Source: Pontibacterium sinense
GTDB lineage: Bacteria > Pseudomonadota > Gammaproteobacteria > Pseudomonadales > Balneatricaceae
DNA: 64,000 bases
Direction: 5' to 3'
NCBI RefSeq assembly: GCF_015209595.1
Contig: NZ_JADEYS010000019.1
Location: forward strand, 37,614-101,613
Shown here one piece after another: positions 32,812 through 41,653 of the stretch. A program made the translations under genes and the position numbers. Below the pieces are notes generated by a model. It worked only from the letters and a program-made list of their open reading frames with translations, made no database searches and had not been told where the DNA came from. Within the stretch, counting starts at the first letter, position 1; every line of letters starts with the position of its first letter.

Positions 32812-33639
32812 ATGACCGACCGTTACGCGGTGTTCGGTAACCCGATCAAGCATTCGAAATCACCGCAGATTCACAGCGCGTTTGCTGAACAAACGGCGCA
32901 TGCGCTGAGCTACGACGCAATCTGTGTGGATGAAGGCGGTTTTCCCGAAGCCGTGAACAGCTTCATGCAAGGTCCGGGAAAAGGTCTGAACATCACCATC
33001 CCTTTTAAGCAGGAAGCCTGGCAGATGGCTGAAGTGCGCTCGCAGCGTGCTGAGCTGGCTGGCGCGGTGAACACCCTCTACCGTAATGCAGAAGGTCAGC
33101 TCTGTGGCGAGAATACCGATGGTATCGGTATGGTGCGTGATATTGTCGAGAACAATGGCGGCAAAATCGAAGGCGCAGATGTACTGATTCTGGGTGCAGG
33201 CGGCGCTGTGCGTGGTGTATTGCAGCCGGTACTGGAACAGAAACCGCGTCGTCTGGTGATTGCTAACCGGACCGCGTCTAAAGCGGAGTTACTGGCCGAT
33301 CTGGTGGCTGATCTGGGTGATGTGGAAGGCTGTGGCTTTGATGCGTTGGACGGACAGCAGTTTGATCTGGTGATCAATGGTACGGCCGCCAGCTTACAGG
33401 GTGAGGTGCCTCCTTTGCCGGATGATCTGCTCAAATCCGCAGCTTGGTGCTACGATATGATGTACAGCGCAGATGTGACTGCGTTTTGTCAGTGGGCTCA
33501 AGATCACAACGCTGAAAAGTCGATTGATGGTCTGGGTATGCTGGTCGAACAGGCGGCGGAATCCTTCTATATCTGGCGTGGTATCCGGCCGGCTACTCAG
33601 CCCGTGATCGCAACCTTGCGTGCCGCCCTAACTCCTTGA
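32812..33639 (+). CDS. aroE: shikimate dehydrogenase
   Basis: NADP-dependent reduction of 3-dehydroshikimate; 275 aa. Substrate-binding elements are GNPIKHSKSPQIH and NITIPFKQEA (catalytic Lys). The NADP site is LILGAGGAVRGVL with ANRTASKAE. The C-terminal helix GLGMLVEQAAESF is present. A GGAGG sequence inside the hemF end precedes the ATG. Confidence 0.97.
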   Translation: MTDRYAVFGNPIKHSKSPQIHSAFAEQTAHALSYDAICVDEGGFPEAVNSFMQGPGKGLNITIPFKQEAWQMAEVRSQRAELAGAVNTLYRNAEGQLCGENTDGIGMVRDIVENNGGKIEGADVLILGAGGAVRGVLQPVLEQKPRRLVIANRTASKAELLADLVADLGDVEGCGFDALDGQQFDLVINGTAASLQGEVPPLPDDLLKSAAWCYDMMYSADVTAFCQWAQDHNAEKSIDGLGMLVEQAAESFYIWRGIRPATQPVIATLRAALTP

Positions 33640-33766
33640 TTTATCAGGCGCCAAACAGGCGTTTTAGTGTTCAGTTCCAACTTGCACCCTTCAGCTTTGC
33701 AGCGTATAAATAATGTATACCCCTGCCGTTACGGCGGGCCTGCTTAGCTGATTGTGGGGATGTCAC

Positions 33767-36136
33767 ATGGAACTGGATACTAAGCTGAACCCCGACGCAC
33801 TCTACCGCACCTGCGACCCCGAACTTCTGCCTTTTAAGACGACCGAAACCCTGGAACCCTTTAGCGGATTCTTTGGTCAGGAGCGTGCAATTGAGGCGAT
33901 GGAATTTGGTGTAGGCATGCATCGCCCCGGTTATAACCTGTTTGTGATGGGGAACCCCCATACAGGTCGTTTCTCCTTTGCCATGGACAGCCTTAAAGTG
34001 GTTGCCAAAAAGGAGCGTAAGCCAACCGATTGGGTGTATCTCAATAATCTGAAAGACCGGCGACATCCGCTGGCCGTGCAGCTCCCTGCTGGTAAAGCCC
34101 AGCGCTTTAAACGCGACATCAAAAACCTGCTGGAAGGTCTGCTGGCTGAACTGCCCGCTGCGTTTGAAAATCCCGCCTATCAACGTAAGAAAGCGACCAT
34201 CGAACGCGGTTTTAACCGTATGTATGATCAGGCGATTGAAACCGTTGACCGTCGTGCACGTGAACACAGCATCGCGATCTACCGTGATGCCGGGACCATT
34301 GGTTTTACCCCGGTGGCCGATGGTCAGGCGATGGACGAAGCGGCCTTTTCCCAGTTGCCGGAAGAGGTACGTGATGCATTTACGCGGGCGATTTCCGAGC
34401 TGGAAGAATACCTGAATGATTGTTTGACTGGCCTGCCCCAGTGGCGTCGTGAAGCTGCCGATAAGATGAAGTATCTGGATCGGGATACGGCACGTGCGGC
34501 TGTGACCCCGCTGGTCCAGCCATTGAAAGATAAATACACCAACATCTCTGGTGTAGGCGATTATCTGGATCAGCTGGAAAATTCGCTAGTGAAAAACAGC
34601 GCGGATCTGATCGGTGACGATAAAGTCGAGCCGCCAAGCGATGCCTCACGTCGCAGTTATCTGGAAGAGACCTACGGCGTTAATCTGTTGGTGGATAACG
34701 ATAAAACCAAAGGGGCCCCGGTGGTGCACGAATCGCACCCGACCTATGAGAACCTGTTCGGACGTGTTGAATATAGCTCCGACATGGGGGCGTTGAGCAC
34801 TAACTACCAACTGATCCGCCCCGGCGCTTTGCATCAGGCCAATGGCGGTTACCTGATTCTGGAAGCGGAAAAACTGCTGGAACAGCCGTTTGTCTATTCC
34901 GCGCTGAAACGCGCATTAAAGTCCCACGAAATCCGTATTGAAAGTCCGGCCAGTGAGCTGACCGGCATCAGTACCATCACCCTGAATCCTCAGGCCGTGC
35001 CGCTGACGGTTAAGGTGGTATTGATCGGTAGCCGGGATATTTACTACCTGTTGCAGGAGCTGGATCACGACTTCGAAAAGATGTTCCGTGTGGTGGTTGA
35101 TTTCGATGAAGATGTTGGTCGTTCACCCCAGTCGATCCGCAACTATGCCCGCCTGATGAAAACGCTGGTGGACGAAGAACATTTAGCCTCGCTGACCCGT
35201 CATGCAGTAGCCCGGCTGGTGGAGCACAGCTCCCGTCTGTCACAGGATCAGGAGCTGCTATCAGCACACATCGGTGAGTTGGTCGATCTGTTGTGCGAAG
35301 CGGATTTTAAGCGGATCAAGTCCGATGACAAGCTGATCGATGCCAAGCATGTGGAGATGGCACTGGATGCAAAAGAGCGCCGGACATCACGTCTGTCAGA
35401 AAAAATTCGAGACAGTATTCTGAATGAAACCGTCTTGATTGATACTTGCGGGGAGTCGGTGGGGACCTGTAATGGGTTGACCGTACTGCAGGTCGGCGAT
35501 GTCTCTTTTGGTACACCTGCGCGTATCACCGCCACTGTCCATCCGGGCAATCGTGGCATCGTTGATATTGAACGTGAGGTGACGCTGGGTCAGCCGATTC
35601 ATTCTAAAGGGGTGCTGATCCTGTCTGGTTTCTTGGGGCATCAGTATGCACAGGATTTCCCGCTGACGATGTCGGCCAGCATCGCATTGGAGCAGTCATA
35701 CGGGTATGTCGACGGCGACAGCGCTTCGTTGGCAGAGATCTGTACGCTGATCTCTGCGTTAACCCATATCCCGATCAATCAGCAGTTTGCGATTACCGGC
35801 TCAATTAACCAGTACGGTGAAGTGCAGGCCATCGGTGGGGTTAACGAGAAAATTGAAGGCTTCTTCCAGCTGTGTCAGCTACGTGGGCTGACGGGAGAGC
35901 AAGGTGTTGTGATTCCACGGGCAAATGTACGTAATTTGATGCTCAAGAAAGAGGTTGTTGATGCTGTGGAAGAGGGACTTTTCCATGTGCATGCAGTCGC
36001 AAGTGTTGATCAATGTCTTGAGATTTTAATGGGACGCAAAGCAGGCAGCCGTAAGGACGATGGCAGTTTCACCCAACGCAGCGTAAACCATAAAGTCGTG
36101 CTGCGTTTGAGAGAGCTTGCGAAGGCAAAGGCCTGA
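33767..36136 (+). CDS. Lon-like ATP-dependent protease (LonB/AAA_32 type)
   Basis: 789-aa protease. An N-terminal helical segment with AAA_32 domain holds a family-type P-loop MGNPHTGRFS near residue 57, where Arg replaces the Walker lysine. A second ATPase region follows (GGYLILEAEKLLEQPF, then FEKMFRVVVDFDEDV). The C-terminal Lon protease domain has the catalytic Ser in DGDSASLAEI and the Lys in GGVNEKIEGFF. The start is ATG at 33767; an upstream GTG is out of family. Such proteases are related to YcbZ; substrates are unknown. The next gene starts 7 bp downstream. Confidence 0.88.
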   Translation: MELDTKLNPDALYRTCDPELLPFKTTETLEPFSGFFGQERAIEAMEFGVGMHRPGYNLFVMGNPHTGRFSFAMDSLKVVAKKERKPTDWVYLNNLKDRRHPLAVQLPAGKAQRFKRDIKNLLEGLLAELPAAFENPAYQRKKATIERGFNRMYDQAIETVDRRAREHSIAIYRDAGTIGFTPVADGQAMDEAAFSQLPEEVRDAFTRAISELEEYLNDCLTGLPQWRREAADKMKYLDRDTARAAVTPLVQPLKDKYTNISGVGDYLDQLENSLVKNSADLIGDDKVEPPSDASRRSYLEETYGVNLLVDNDKTKGAPVVHESHPTYENLFGRVEYSSDMGALSTNYQLIRPGALHQANGGYLILEAEKLLEQPFVYSALKRALKSHEIRIESPASELTGISTITLNPQAVPLTVKVVLIGSRDIYYLLQELDHDFEKMFRVVVDFDEDVGRSPQSIRNYARLMKTLVDEEHLASLTRHAVARLVEHSSRLSQDQELLSAHIGELVDLLCEADFKRIKSDDKLIDAKHVEMALDAKERRTSRLSEKIRDSILNETVLIDTCGESVGTCNGLTVLQVGDVSFGTPARITATVHPGNRGIVDIEREVTLGQPIHSKGVLILSGFLGHQYAQDFPLTMSASIALEQSYGYVDGDSASLAEICTLISALTHIPINQQFAITGSINQYGEVQAIGGVNEKIEGFFQLCQLRGLTGEQGVVIPRANVRNLMLKKEVVDAVEEGLFHVHAVASVDQCLEILMGRKAGSRKDDGSFTQRSVNHKVVLRLRELAKAKA

Positions 36137-36143
36137 GACAATT

Positions 36144-38351
36144 ATGAATCATGAGGTACGGCATTCTGAGATGCTAAAGGTACTCACCAGCATCGCGGCG
36201 GACTGTCTTTCGTACGACGATTTTGATCAGATCATCGAACGGGTTCTGGCCTCTTTGGGGCAGATGGTGTCTGTCAGTCACACCTCACTATTTGTGCGTG
36301 AGCAAGATGCTGTTGGGTTGTGCCGGGCGCAGTTTCGTGGCGCTTGGTTTGATGAAAGCGCAGGCGCTGTTGGCAACGTCGAATTTGATTTCAGCAACGA
36401 ATCGGCTCAACAGTGGTTGGAACTGCTGGCAGAGGGAAAGATTGTCAGGCTGGGCAAAGCGCAGCTGAGCGCGTTGCTCACACAGCAGACGCATGACTTG
36501 CAGGCATTGTTACTGATGCCTCTGACGCTGGGTAGCCAGCAGTGTAAAGGATTTATCGCCTTTGCCGATCGGGAGATTATTAGCTGGTCACAGATGACGC
36601 TGGATGTGATGAAAGTCGCGGCCGAACTGTTTAGCAGTGCGCTCGGCAATGAAAAACGCATGCTGGATCATCAGCTGGCGACCGCTGTTTTTGATAAAGC
36701 CTCTGAAGGCATCATGATCACCGACGAACGTGGCCTGATCGTGAGCATTAACCCGGCTTTCACGAATATCACGGGTTACAGTTTACGGGAGTGCTTAGGC
36801 AATACGCCTGCCATCCTCAAATCGGGCCGCCATGATGGCGACTTTTATGACCGCATGTGGAACCAGTTGCGGGCCAGCGGTCAGTGGCAGGGCGAGGTCT
36901 GGAACCGGCGTAAGAATGGCGAGTTGTATCCGGAATGGTTGTCGATTTCAGCGTTGCCGGACGCCCAGGGCAAACCGCACCGTTACATTGGTATCCTCTC
37001 TGATATCACCTCACTGAAACGTGCGCATGCACAGGTTGAGCATCTGGCGATGCATGATCCGCTGACCGGATTGCCTAACCGCCGGATGTTCATGGAGAAT
37101 CTGGAGCGCCTGTTGGCCCATGCCAATCGGACGGGACAGCTTCTCGGTTTGCTGTTTCTTGATCTGGACGGCTTTAAGCTGGTCAATGACAGCTTGGGTC
37201 ATCATGTGGGTGACCGCTTGCTGCAATCTGTGGCGCAGAGTCTGAAAGCGGAAATTCGCGCGGATGATCTGTTGGCGCGCATGGGTGGTGATGAGTTTGT
37301 GGTCCTGATTAACGGGGTTGATAGCCCTGATCATCTGGCACGTATCGCCACCAAGGTGTTGAACAGCCTGCAACATCAGGACGCTGTATCCGGCAATCGA
37401 ATGGAGATCGGTGCCAGCATTGGTATCGCGCTGTACCCGGAAGATGCCGAGGACGGTGATCAACTGATCCGCAATGCGGATATGGCGATGTACCGGGCTA
37501 AAGAGAACGGCAAAAACCAGTATCACTTCTACGAGAGTAAGCTGTCTGAAGAGGTGGTTCGGCGCTATGTGCTGGAACGGGAGCTGCGTACTGCACTCGA
37601 AGAAGACCAGCTGGAGGTGTATTACCAGCCGCAGCTGAATATTGATGGCACGGCGCTGGTGGGCGTGGAAGCGCTGGTCCGCTGGCCGCATCCGGAACGG
37701 GGTGTGCTGCCTCCGGCTGAGTTCCTGCCTGTTGCGATGAGCAGCGGCTTAGCGTATCCGCTGTTTAAAGTGGTATTCCTGCAAGTTTGTCGGTTCATGA
37801 CCCTGATGGATAAACAGGGCGTGATGATTCCCAAGGTGGCGATCAACATTGCCGGTATTGAGTTGATCACCAATGGCTGTTGCCAGCTGATTATCGACTC
37901 GTTGAAGAGCTTTGGGATCGACCCGCATCGGATAGAGTTTGAAGTGACTGAAACCCTCCTGATGCACTCGCTGGACGATCTGTCCGACGTGTTGGAACGA
38001 CTGCGGCAGGAAGGTTTGCAAATATCCATCGATGATTTTGGTACCGGATACTCCTCACTTTCTCGTTTACGCGAGTTGCCCATCGATATGTTGAAGATCG
38101 ACAAAACTTTTGTGCAGGGGATCGCGCGCGAGAGCAGCGATGAGGCGATAGTGAAAGCTATTATCTCCATGGCGAACAGTCTGCAATTAAAAGTTATTGC
38201 TGAAGGTATCGAAACCCGTGGCCAGCTGGATTTTCTACGCGGCGAAGGCTGTGAACTGATTCAGGGCTTTTTGTACGGTGAGCCGATGAAAGGTGAGCGC
38301 TTAGCGGAACATATTGCTGACGCACGTTACGAGTTGAAATCGAATAAATAA
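36144..38351 (+). CDS. GAF-PAS-GGDEF-EAL cyclic-di-GMP protein
   Basis: 735-aa soluble signalling protein: a GAF-like domain (about 10-165), a PAS domain (about 185-305), a GGDEF domain with intact active site ARMGGDEF and the product-inhibition site RADD five residues before it, then an EAL domain with EALVRW and DDFGTGYSSLSRL. Both enzyme sites look functional, so it may make and break c-di-GMP. The start is ATG at 36144; an upstream TTG start overlaps the Lon-like gene. The 7-bp gap suggests one transcript with the protease. Confidence 0.92.
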   Translation: MNHEVRHSEMLKVLTSIAADCLSYDDFDQIIERVLASLGQMVSVSHTSLFVREQDAVGLCRAQFRGAWFDESAGAVGNVEFDFSNESAQQWLELLAEGKIVRLGKAQLSALLTQQTHDLQALLLMPLTLGSQQCKGFIAFADREIISWSQMTLDVMKVAAELFSSALGNEKRMLDHQLATAVFDKASEGIMITDERGLIVSINPAFTNITGYSLRECLGNTPAILKSGRHDGDFYDRMWNQLRASGQWQGEVWNRRKNGELYPEWLSISALPDAQGKPHRYIGILSDITSLKRAHAQVEHLAMHDPLTGLPNRRMFMENLERLLAHANRTGQLLGLLFLDLDGFKLVNDSLGHHVGDRLLQSVAQSLKAEIRADDLLARMGGDEFVVLINGVDSPDHLARIATKVLNSLQHQDAVSGNRMEIGASIGIALYPEDAEDGDQLIRNADMAMYRAKENGKNQYHFYESKLSEEVVRRYVLERELRTALEEDQLEVYYQPQLNIDGTALVGVEALVRWPHPERGVLPPAEFLPVAMSSGLAYPLFKVVFLQVCRFMTLMDKQGVMIPKVAINIAGIELITNGCCQLIIDSLKSFGIDPHRIEFEVTETLLMHSLDDLSDVLERLRQEGLQISIDDFGTGYSSLSRLRELPIDMLKIDKTFVQGIARESSDEAIVKAIISMANSLQLKVIAEGIETRGQLDFLRGEGCELIQGFLYGEPMKGERLAEHIADARYELKSNK

Positions 38352-38393
38352 AAAAGGGCCTTCAAGGCCAAGCCATTACGCTTTCGTGTTGTT
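38351..38393. repeat. left copy of the island-flanking inverted repeat
   Basis: A 12-bp AAAAAGGGCCTT at 38351-38362, a short diverged spacer, then a 24-bp box at 38370-38393 that starts AAGCCATTACG. The same two blocks recur inverted at 47792-47832. In this copy the box is also half of a GCCATTACGC/GCGTAATGGC hairpin (38372-38404). It could be the terminator of the GGDEF-EAL gene. Confidence 0.8.
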
Positions 38394-38430
38394 AGCGTAA
38401 TGGCGTTTTCTTAGAAAATGCCTCAAGAGT

Positions 38431-38448
38431 ACTGGGCAAATACCCAGT
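38431..38448. repeat. ACTGGG/CCCAGT hairpin in the left island edge
   Basis: ACTGGG and CCCAGT arms around a short loop, about 38 bases inside the left flanking box. A hairpin with the same ACTGGG arms lies at the matching place in the right edge (47741-47763). Confidence 0.6.
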
Positions 38449-38490
38449 TAACTGGAGTGCATCGTGGACAAAAATCTGTCCAAGTAAAGA

Positions 38491-38575
38491 ATGTCCGCTT
38501 TCGGCACAAAGGAGTCATGATAACCCGGCTTCTTTTAGCTTGGATTCAGCATCTGTGAAATTTGAAAGCGGACAT
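38491..38575. repeat. 85-bp element E1 with 12-bp inverted ends
   Basis: It begins ATGTCCGCTTTC and ends GAAAGCGGACAT, a perfect 12-bp inverted repeat. A related 84-bp element with the same ends can be rebuilt at 46300-47696 when the IS insertion is removed. MITE-like or extragenic repeat; no coding potential. Confidence 0.65.
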
Positions 38576-38938
38576 ATCATGTGCCGTTCTTGGCGTCTAC
38601 AAGCGCCGCAGAGGCGACATTTACCTTCGACCCAAAAAGACGACTCCGAATCAGTGAAAATTCCCGAAAGCGGGTATAAGTTTCAGCGTCGGAGTTGGGG
38701 TCCTGTGTGCTTAGCAGCCTAAGGCGATTCATCTGAGTATCATGGAACTGCACTACAACTGGAAAAGGCCCCAATAGTAAAGCTATGAGCCATTTCCAGC
38801 CAAGACAGTTATTGTTCGGAATTAGTTAACCGCGAATTCAGGACTGGTAAGCCAAGTTGTGGCTTAACCCTTAAGAGGATTACCACCAATGCAAATTAGG
38901 TGAAAAGCACAAGCGATTTTTTAATACCAGATCTTTAA
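38576..38938. other. non-coding stretch with hairpins at the island edge
   Basis: No supported gene. It holds a nested imperfect hairpin at about 38628-38703 (GACCC/GGGTC, then ACTCCGA/TCGGAGT, with inner CCCG/CGGG) and a GGTAAGCC/GGCTTAACC hairpin near 38846-38869. The longest open frame here (38540-38722) has no ribosome-binding site and no recognisable product. The dehydratase-like gene ends at 38939. Confidence 0.5.
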
Positions 38939-39901
38939 TTACTCATCCCATATTTTTCTATATGTGTTTGCATCAATATTTCCTCCTGAAAGAATGATCA
39001 GCACTGATTTTCTATCTTGGCCAGTTTGAGCCTTTAACCACTTGCTACACGCTGCCATTGCGACAGCACTGGTTGGCTCTACGGTCACTTTTAAATGAAG
39101 AAAGAGCATTCTCGTCCAATATTTTATATCTTCTTCTTCTGCTTCGATGATGCCATCCAGTTGTTTTATATATTCAAATGTCCGTTCGGAAATTGAAAGG
39201 GTTCTTGCACCATCAGCGATGGTGTTTGGTGCATCGTGCCATCTTACGATCTTTCCTGTCTTTAAGCTTTGGAATGCATCGTTACCAAGTTTTGGCTCTG
39301 CGCCAATCACAGAGCTTGATGGTGATAATAATTGTGCAGCAAGATAGGTACCGCTTATTAAGCCGCCGCCACCAACAGGGGCTATTATTACATCTGGCGA
39401 AAGGCCGTCGAGTAGAGCTTCATAGCAGCTAGTACCTTGCCCAAGAATGACATCGTCATTATCAAATGGAGGGAGAAAATATGCACCTGTTTGTTGCATC
39501 TCAAGCGCTCGCTCTTCAGCTTCCGCTTTAGTCTTTGTCAAGATCACTTCAGCACCATGATCGCGTGTAGCCTCAATTTTAAAATCAGATGATGATTCTG
39601 ATATAAAGATAGTAGCTTTGATACCAAGCGTCTTACAGGCATAAGCAACCGCTTGTGCATGATTTCCTGAGCTAAAAGCGACAACATGCTTAGGCAGGCT
39701 TCCTTCATCTTTTAGTGTCAGTAAAGCATTTAACGCCCCTCGAAGCTTAAATGCTCCGGTAGTTTGCAGTCCTTCACATTTAAAAAATAGATCAGCGCCA
39801 ACCAAATCATTCAGGTATGAACTGCTTAAGACAGGAGTCTTTTCTATATAAGGATTTATTCTTTTATCTGCCTGAATAATACCTTCTGGATTAAGCATCA
39901 T
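38939..39901 (-). CDS. threonine/serine dehydratase-like PLP enzyme
   Basis: 320 aa, fold-type II PLP family (threonine dehydratase, serine racemase, hydroxyaspartate ammonia-lyase). The PLP lysine is in TTGAFKLRGALNA near residue 53, followed by SSGNHAQAVAYA, the glycine loop PVGGGGLISG and SGGNIDANTY near the end. It lacks a C-terminal ACT domain, so it is the short, catabolic or racemase-like type. AGGAG precedes two ATGs, the first at 39901, and the gene overlaps the RidA stop by 11 bp. Base composition is clearly more AT-rich than the core genes. The exact substrate is unknown. Confidence 0.85.
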   Translation of the reverse strand: MMLNPEGIIQADKRINPYIEKTPVLSSSYLNDLVGADLFFKCEGLQTTGAFKLRGALNALLTLKDEGSLPKHVVAFSSGNHAQAVAYACKTLGIKATIFISESSSDFKIEATRDHGAEVILTKTKAEAEERALEMQQTGAYFLPPFDNDDVILGQGTSCYEALLDGLSPDVIIAPVGGGGLISGTYLAAQLLSPSSSVIGAEPKLGNDAFQSLKTGKIVRWHDAPNTIADGARTLSISERTFEYIKQLDGIIEAEEEDIKYWTRMLFLHLKVTVEPTSAVAMAACSKWLKAQTGQDRKSVLIILSGGNIDANTYRKIWDE

Positions 39902-40367
39902 AATAATCTCCTAAACAAAAAATGGCATCAATTTCAACGGCGGTGTTAGATGGTAGGCTATTTGCGCCTGTACTTGTGCGAACATGCTTTCCCTTCTCTT
40001 CAAATATATCAACCAGTAAATCAGAAGCTCCGTCTGCTACTTGGGCATGCCCAGTAAAACACTCTGTAGACTGTACAAACACATTTATTCTCACGATTGA
40101 TTTCACACGATTCAAATCTCCAGAGCACGCGTGTTTTACTTGGCATAAAATGTTCTCAAGACATATTCTTGCGGCTTCTTTGCCATCGTCGATACTGAAT
40201 TCTTTGCCCAGACGGCCAGGGAATTTCACTTGCCCATCAATTCGAGTTGTTTGCCCAGAAACATAAACCATATTATTAATGACTTGGTAGCTTACATAAT
40301 TTCCAGCGGGGAAATTTGCTTCCGGCAATGTGATTCCTAAATCTTTTAGCTTTTCATCGATATTCAT
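39891..40367 (-). CDS. RidA/YjgF family protein
   Basis: 158 aa, RidA superfamily (VYVSGQTTRIDGQVKFPGRLG, then CLENILCQVKHACSGDLNRVKS and AVEIDAIFCLGDYYDA). RidA proteins hydrolyse reactive enamine/imine products of PLP dehydratases. Its coupling to the next gene by an 11-bp overlap fits that pairing, and the pairing supports the dehydratase call. The usual substrate-binding Arg is not evident in the C-terminal part, so it may belong to a divergent subfamily. It diverges from the LysR gene. Confidence 0.82.
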   Translation of the reverse strand: MNIDEKLKDLGITLPEANFPAGNYVSYQVINNMVYVSGQTTRIDGQVKFPGRLGKEFSIDDGKEAARICLENILCQVKHACSGDLNRVKSIVRINVFVQSTECFTGHAQVADGASDLLVDIFEEKGKHVRTSTGANSLPSNTAVEIDAIFCLGDYYDA

Positions 40368-40406
40368 TTACTACTCTCAAAAAGTTAAGACAGGAGCTTT
40401 AAAAGA

Positions 40407-40499
40407 AGTCTAGCGAGATCTTCTTACCACCCTCAGTCGTACAAGAATATTTCATCCATAACCGTCAAGGTTATGTTGATTTTCTTATAGTCTAGCGAG
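40407..40499. repeat. 11-bp direct repeat in the RidA/LysR divergent promoter
   Basis: AGTCTAGCGAG occurs at 40407-40417 and 40489-40499, flanking the inverted repeat at 40457-40475. It may be a second regulator-binding element. Confidence 0.5.
40457..40475. promoter_or_regulatory. LysR-type operator candidate
   Basis: A perfect inverted repeat CATAACC-GTCAA-GGTTATG lies midway between the divergent RidA and LysR genes. Confidence 0.55.
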
Positions 40500-40552
40500 T
40501 AAAGTCGGAAAGCTATACAATGTTTTAATTGATGAGATCATAAGGAAAACTA

Positions 40553-41422
40553 TTGGATATTCGATTCTTGGAAAGTCTTGTTGCAGTCGTAGACGAAGGC
40601 TCCATCGCAGGAGCTGCCAGGGTTCAGATGATTACTCCAGCAGCAGTCAGTCAGCGTATTCAAGCCTTAGAGCGGGAGCTTAGCTGCTTGCTGCTTAGTC
40701 GCGCTGGCCATAAGGTGAAGCCAACTGATGCGTGTTGTAATATGCTCCCACGGGCACGACGCTTGATAGTCGAATCTAAGGCATTAGTTGGAGATATCGA
40801 TGATTCAGGTTTGACCGGGACGTTGCGAATCGGAGCGATTTCAACTGCACTGACAGGTATGATACCCCGAGCCCTGAGGGGCATCGAAAGCGTCGCTCCC
40901 AATGCAAAACTGCATGTTACTCCCGGTACGTCTATCGGACTCTATCGTGCTTTGCAAAGCGATGAGATTGACGCTTCGATTATGGTCATGCCCCCATCAA
41001 AAATACCCAAATCCTTACGGTATTGGATATTAAGAAGCGAACCTTTGATGTTGATACACCACAAAGCTATTAAAGGTTCTATTACGCAGATTCTGACGGA
41101 TCATCCCTATATTCGGTACGACCCACTTTGTTGGGGTGGTCAGCTGGCTAAACAGTATTTACAGGATAATGGTATTTTTACAGATTCTATTTTTGATCTG
41201 GATTCTTTGGAGGCAATAGCACAGTTAGTATCTGAATCCGTAGGGGTCTCTCTTGTACCTGCATGGGCCGGATTAGACCTCCAGCAGCTAAGCATATCTG
41301 CGACGGTTATCAAAGAAGTTAAATACCAACGTAAGATGATTTTAATGTGTCCCTATCATCCAACAAGACCTAAGCTCGTAGATATTTTCTTCACTCAGCT
41401 ACAAGATAGAATGTCTGTCTAG
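40553..41422 (+). CDS. LysR family transcriptional regulator
   Basis: 289 aa with an N-terminal winged helix-turn-helix (IRFLESLVAVVDEGSIAGAA, then MITPAAVSQRIQALERELSC) and a C-terminal effector domain. The start is a TTG at 40553 preceded by AAGGA at suitable distance; no ATG fits the family N-terminus. It diverges from the RidA-dehydratase pair, its probable target. A decayed paralogue of this gene lies at 46006-46250 beside the TAXI gene, so the two operons may share ancestry or substrate. Confidence 0.88.
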   Translation: MDIRFLESLVAVVDEGSIAGAARVQMITPAAVSQRIQALERELSCLLLSRAGHKVKPTDACCNMLPRARRLIVESKALVGDIDDSGLTGTLRIGAISTALTGMIPRALRGIESVAPNAKLHVTPGTSIGLYRALQSDEIDASIMVMPPSKIPKSLRYWILRSEPLMLIHHKAIKGSITQILTDHPYIRYDPLCWGGQLAKQYLQDNGIFTDSIFDLDSLEAIAQLVSESVGVSLVPAWAGLDLQQLSISATVIKEVKYQRKMILMCPYHPTRPKLVDIFFTQLQDRMSV

Positions 41423-41610
41423 AGGAACTATGCCTGCAACTCCGCAGAGTAGCTGGTACACCATAAAAATCCCAACCAGTGATATTCCAATGGAAGTGCT
41501 TGGGAAAGCGTTAAGACCACTCTTGCTATTTTCGATCAGGTTCCAGATAACTGCTATTAAACTTCAGTGATGTTTGATTAAGGTTTACCGCTCGATTGCA
41601 TTTGGTTTCT

Positions 41611-41643
41611 ATCATGAGCCACTTTCTTTGTTTGGCCCATGAT
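41611..41643. terminator. imperfect hairpin between LysR and uspA
   Basis: ATCATG-a-GCC pairs with GGC-c-CATGAT around a 13-base loop, between convergent genes. There is no T-run, so termination is uncertain. The rest of 41423-41653 shows no gene. Confidence 0.4.
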
Positions 41644-41653
41644 GGAGATTCAC

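Noticed and set aside
37011..37691. 226-residue frame opposite the GGDEF-EAL gene
   Set aside because: Antisense to intact GGDEF/EAL motifs, with no start signal.
38540..38722. 60-residue frame in the left island margin
   Set aside because: No ribosome-binding site or recognisable product, and it runs through hairpins and repeat element E1.
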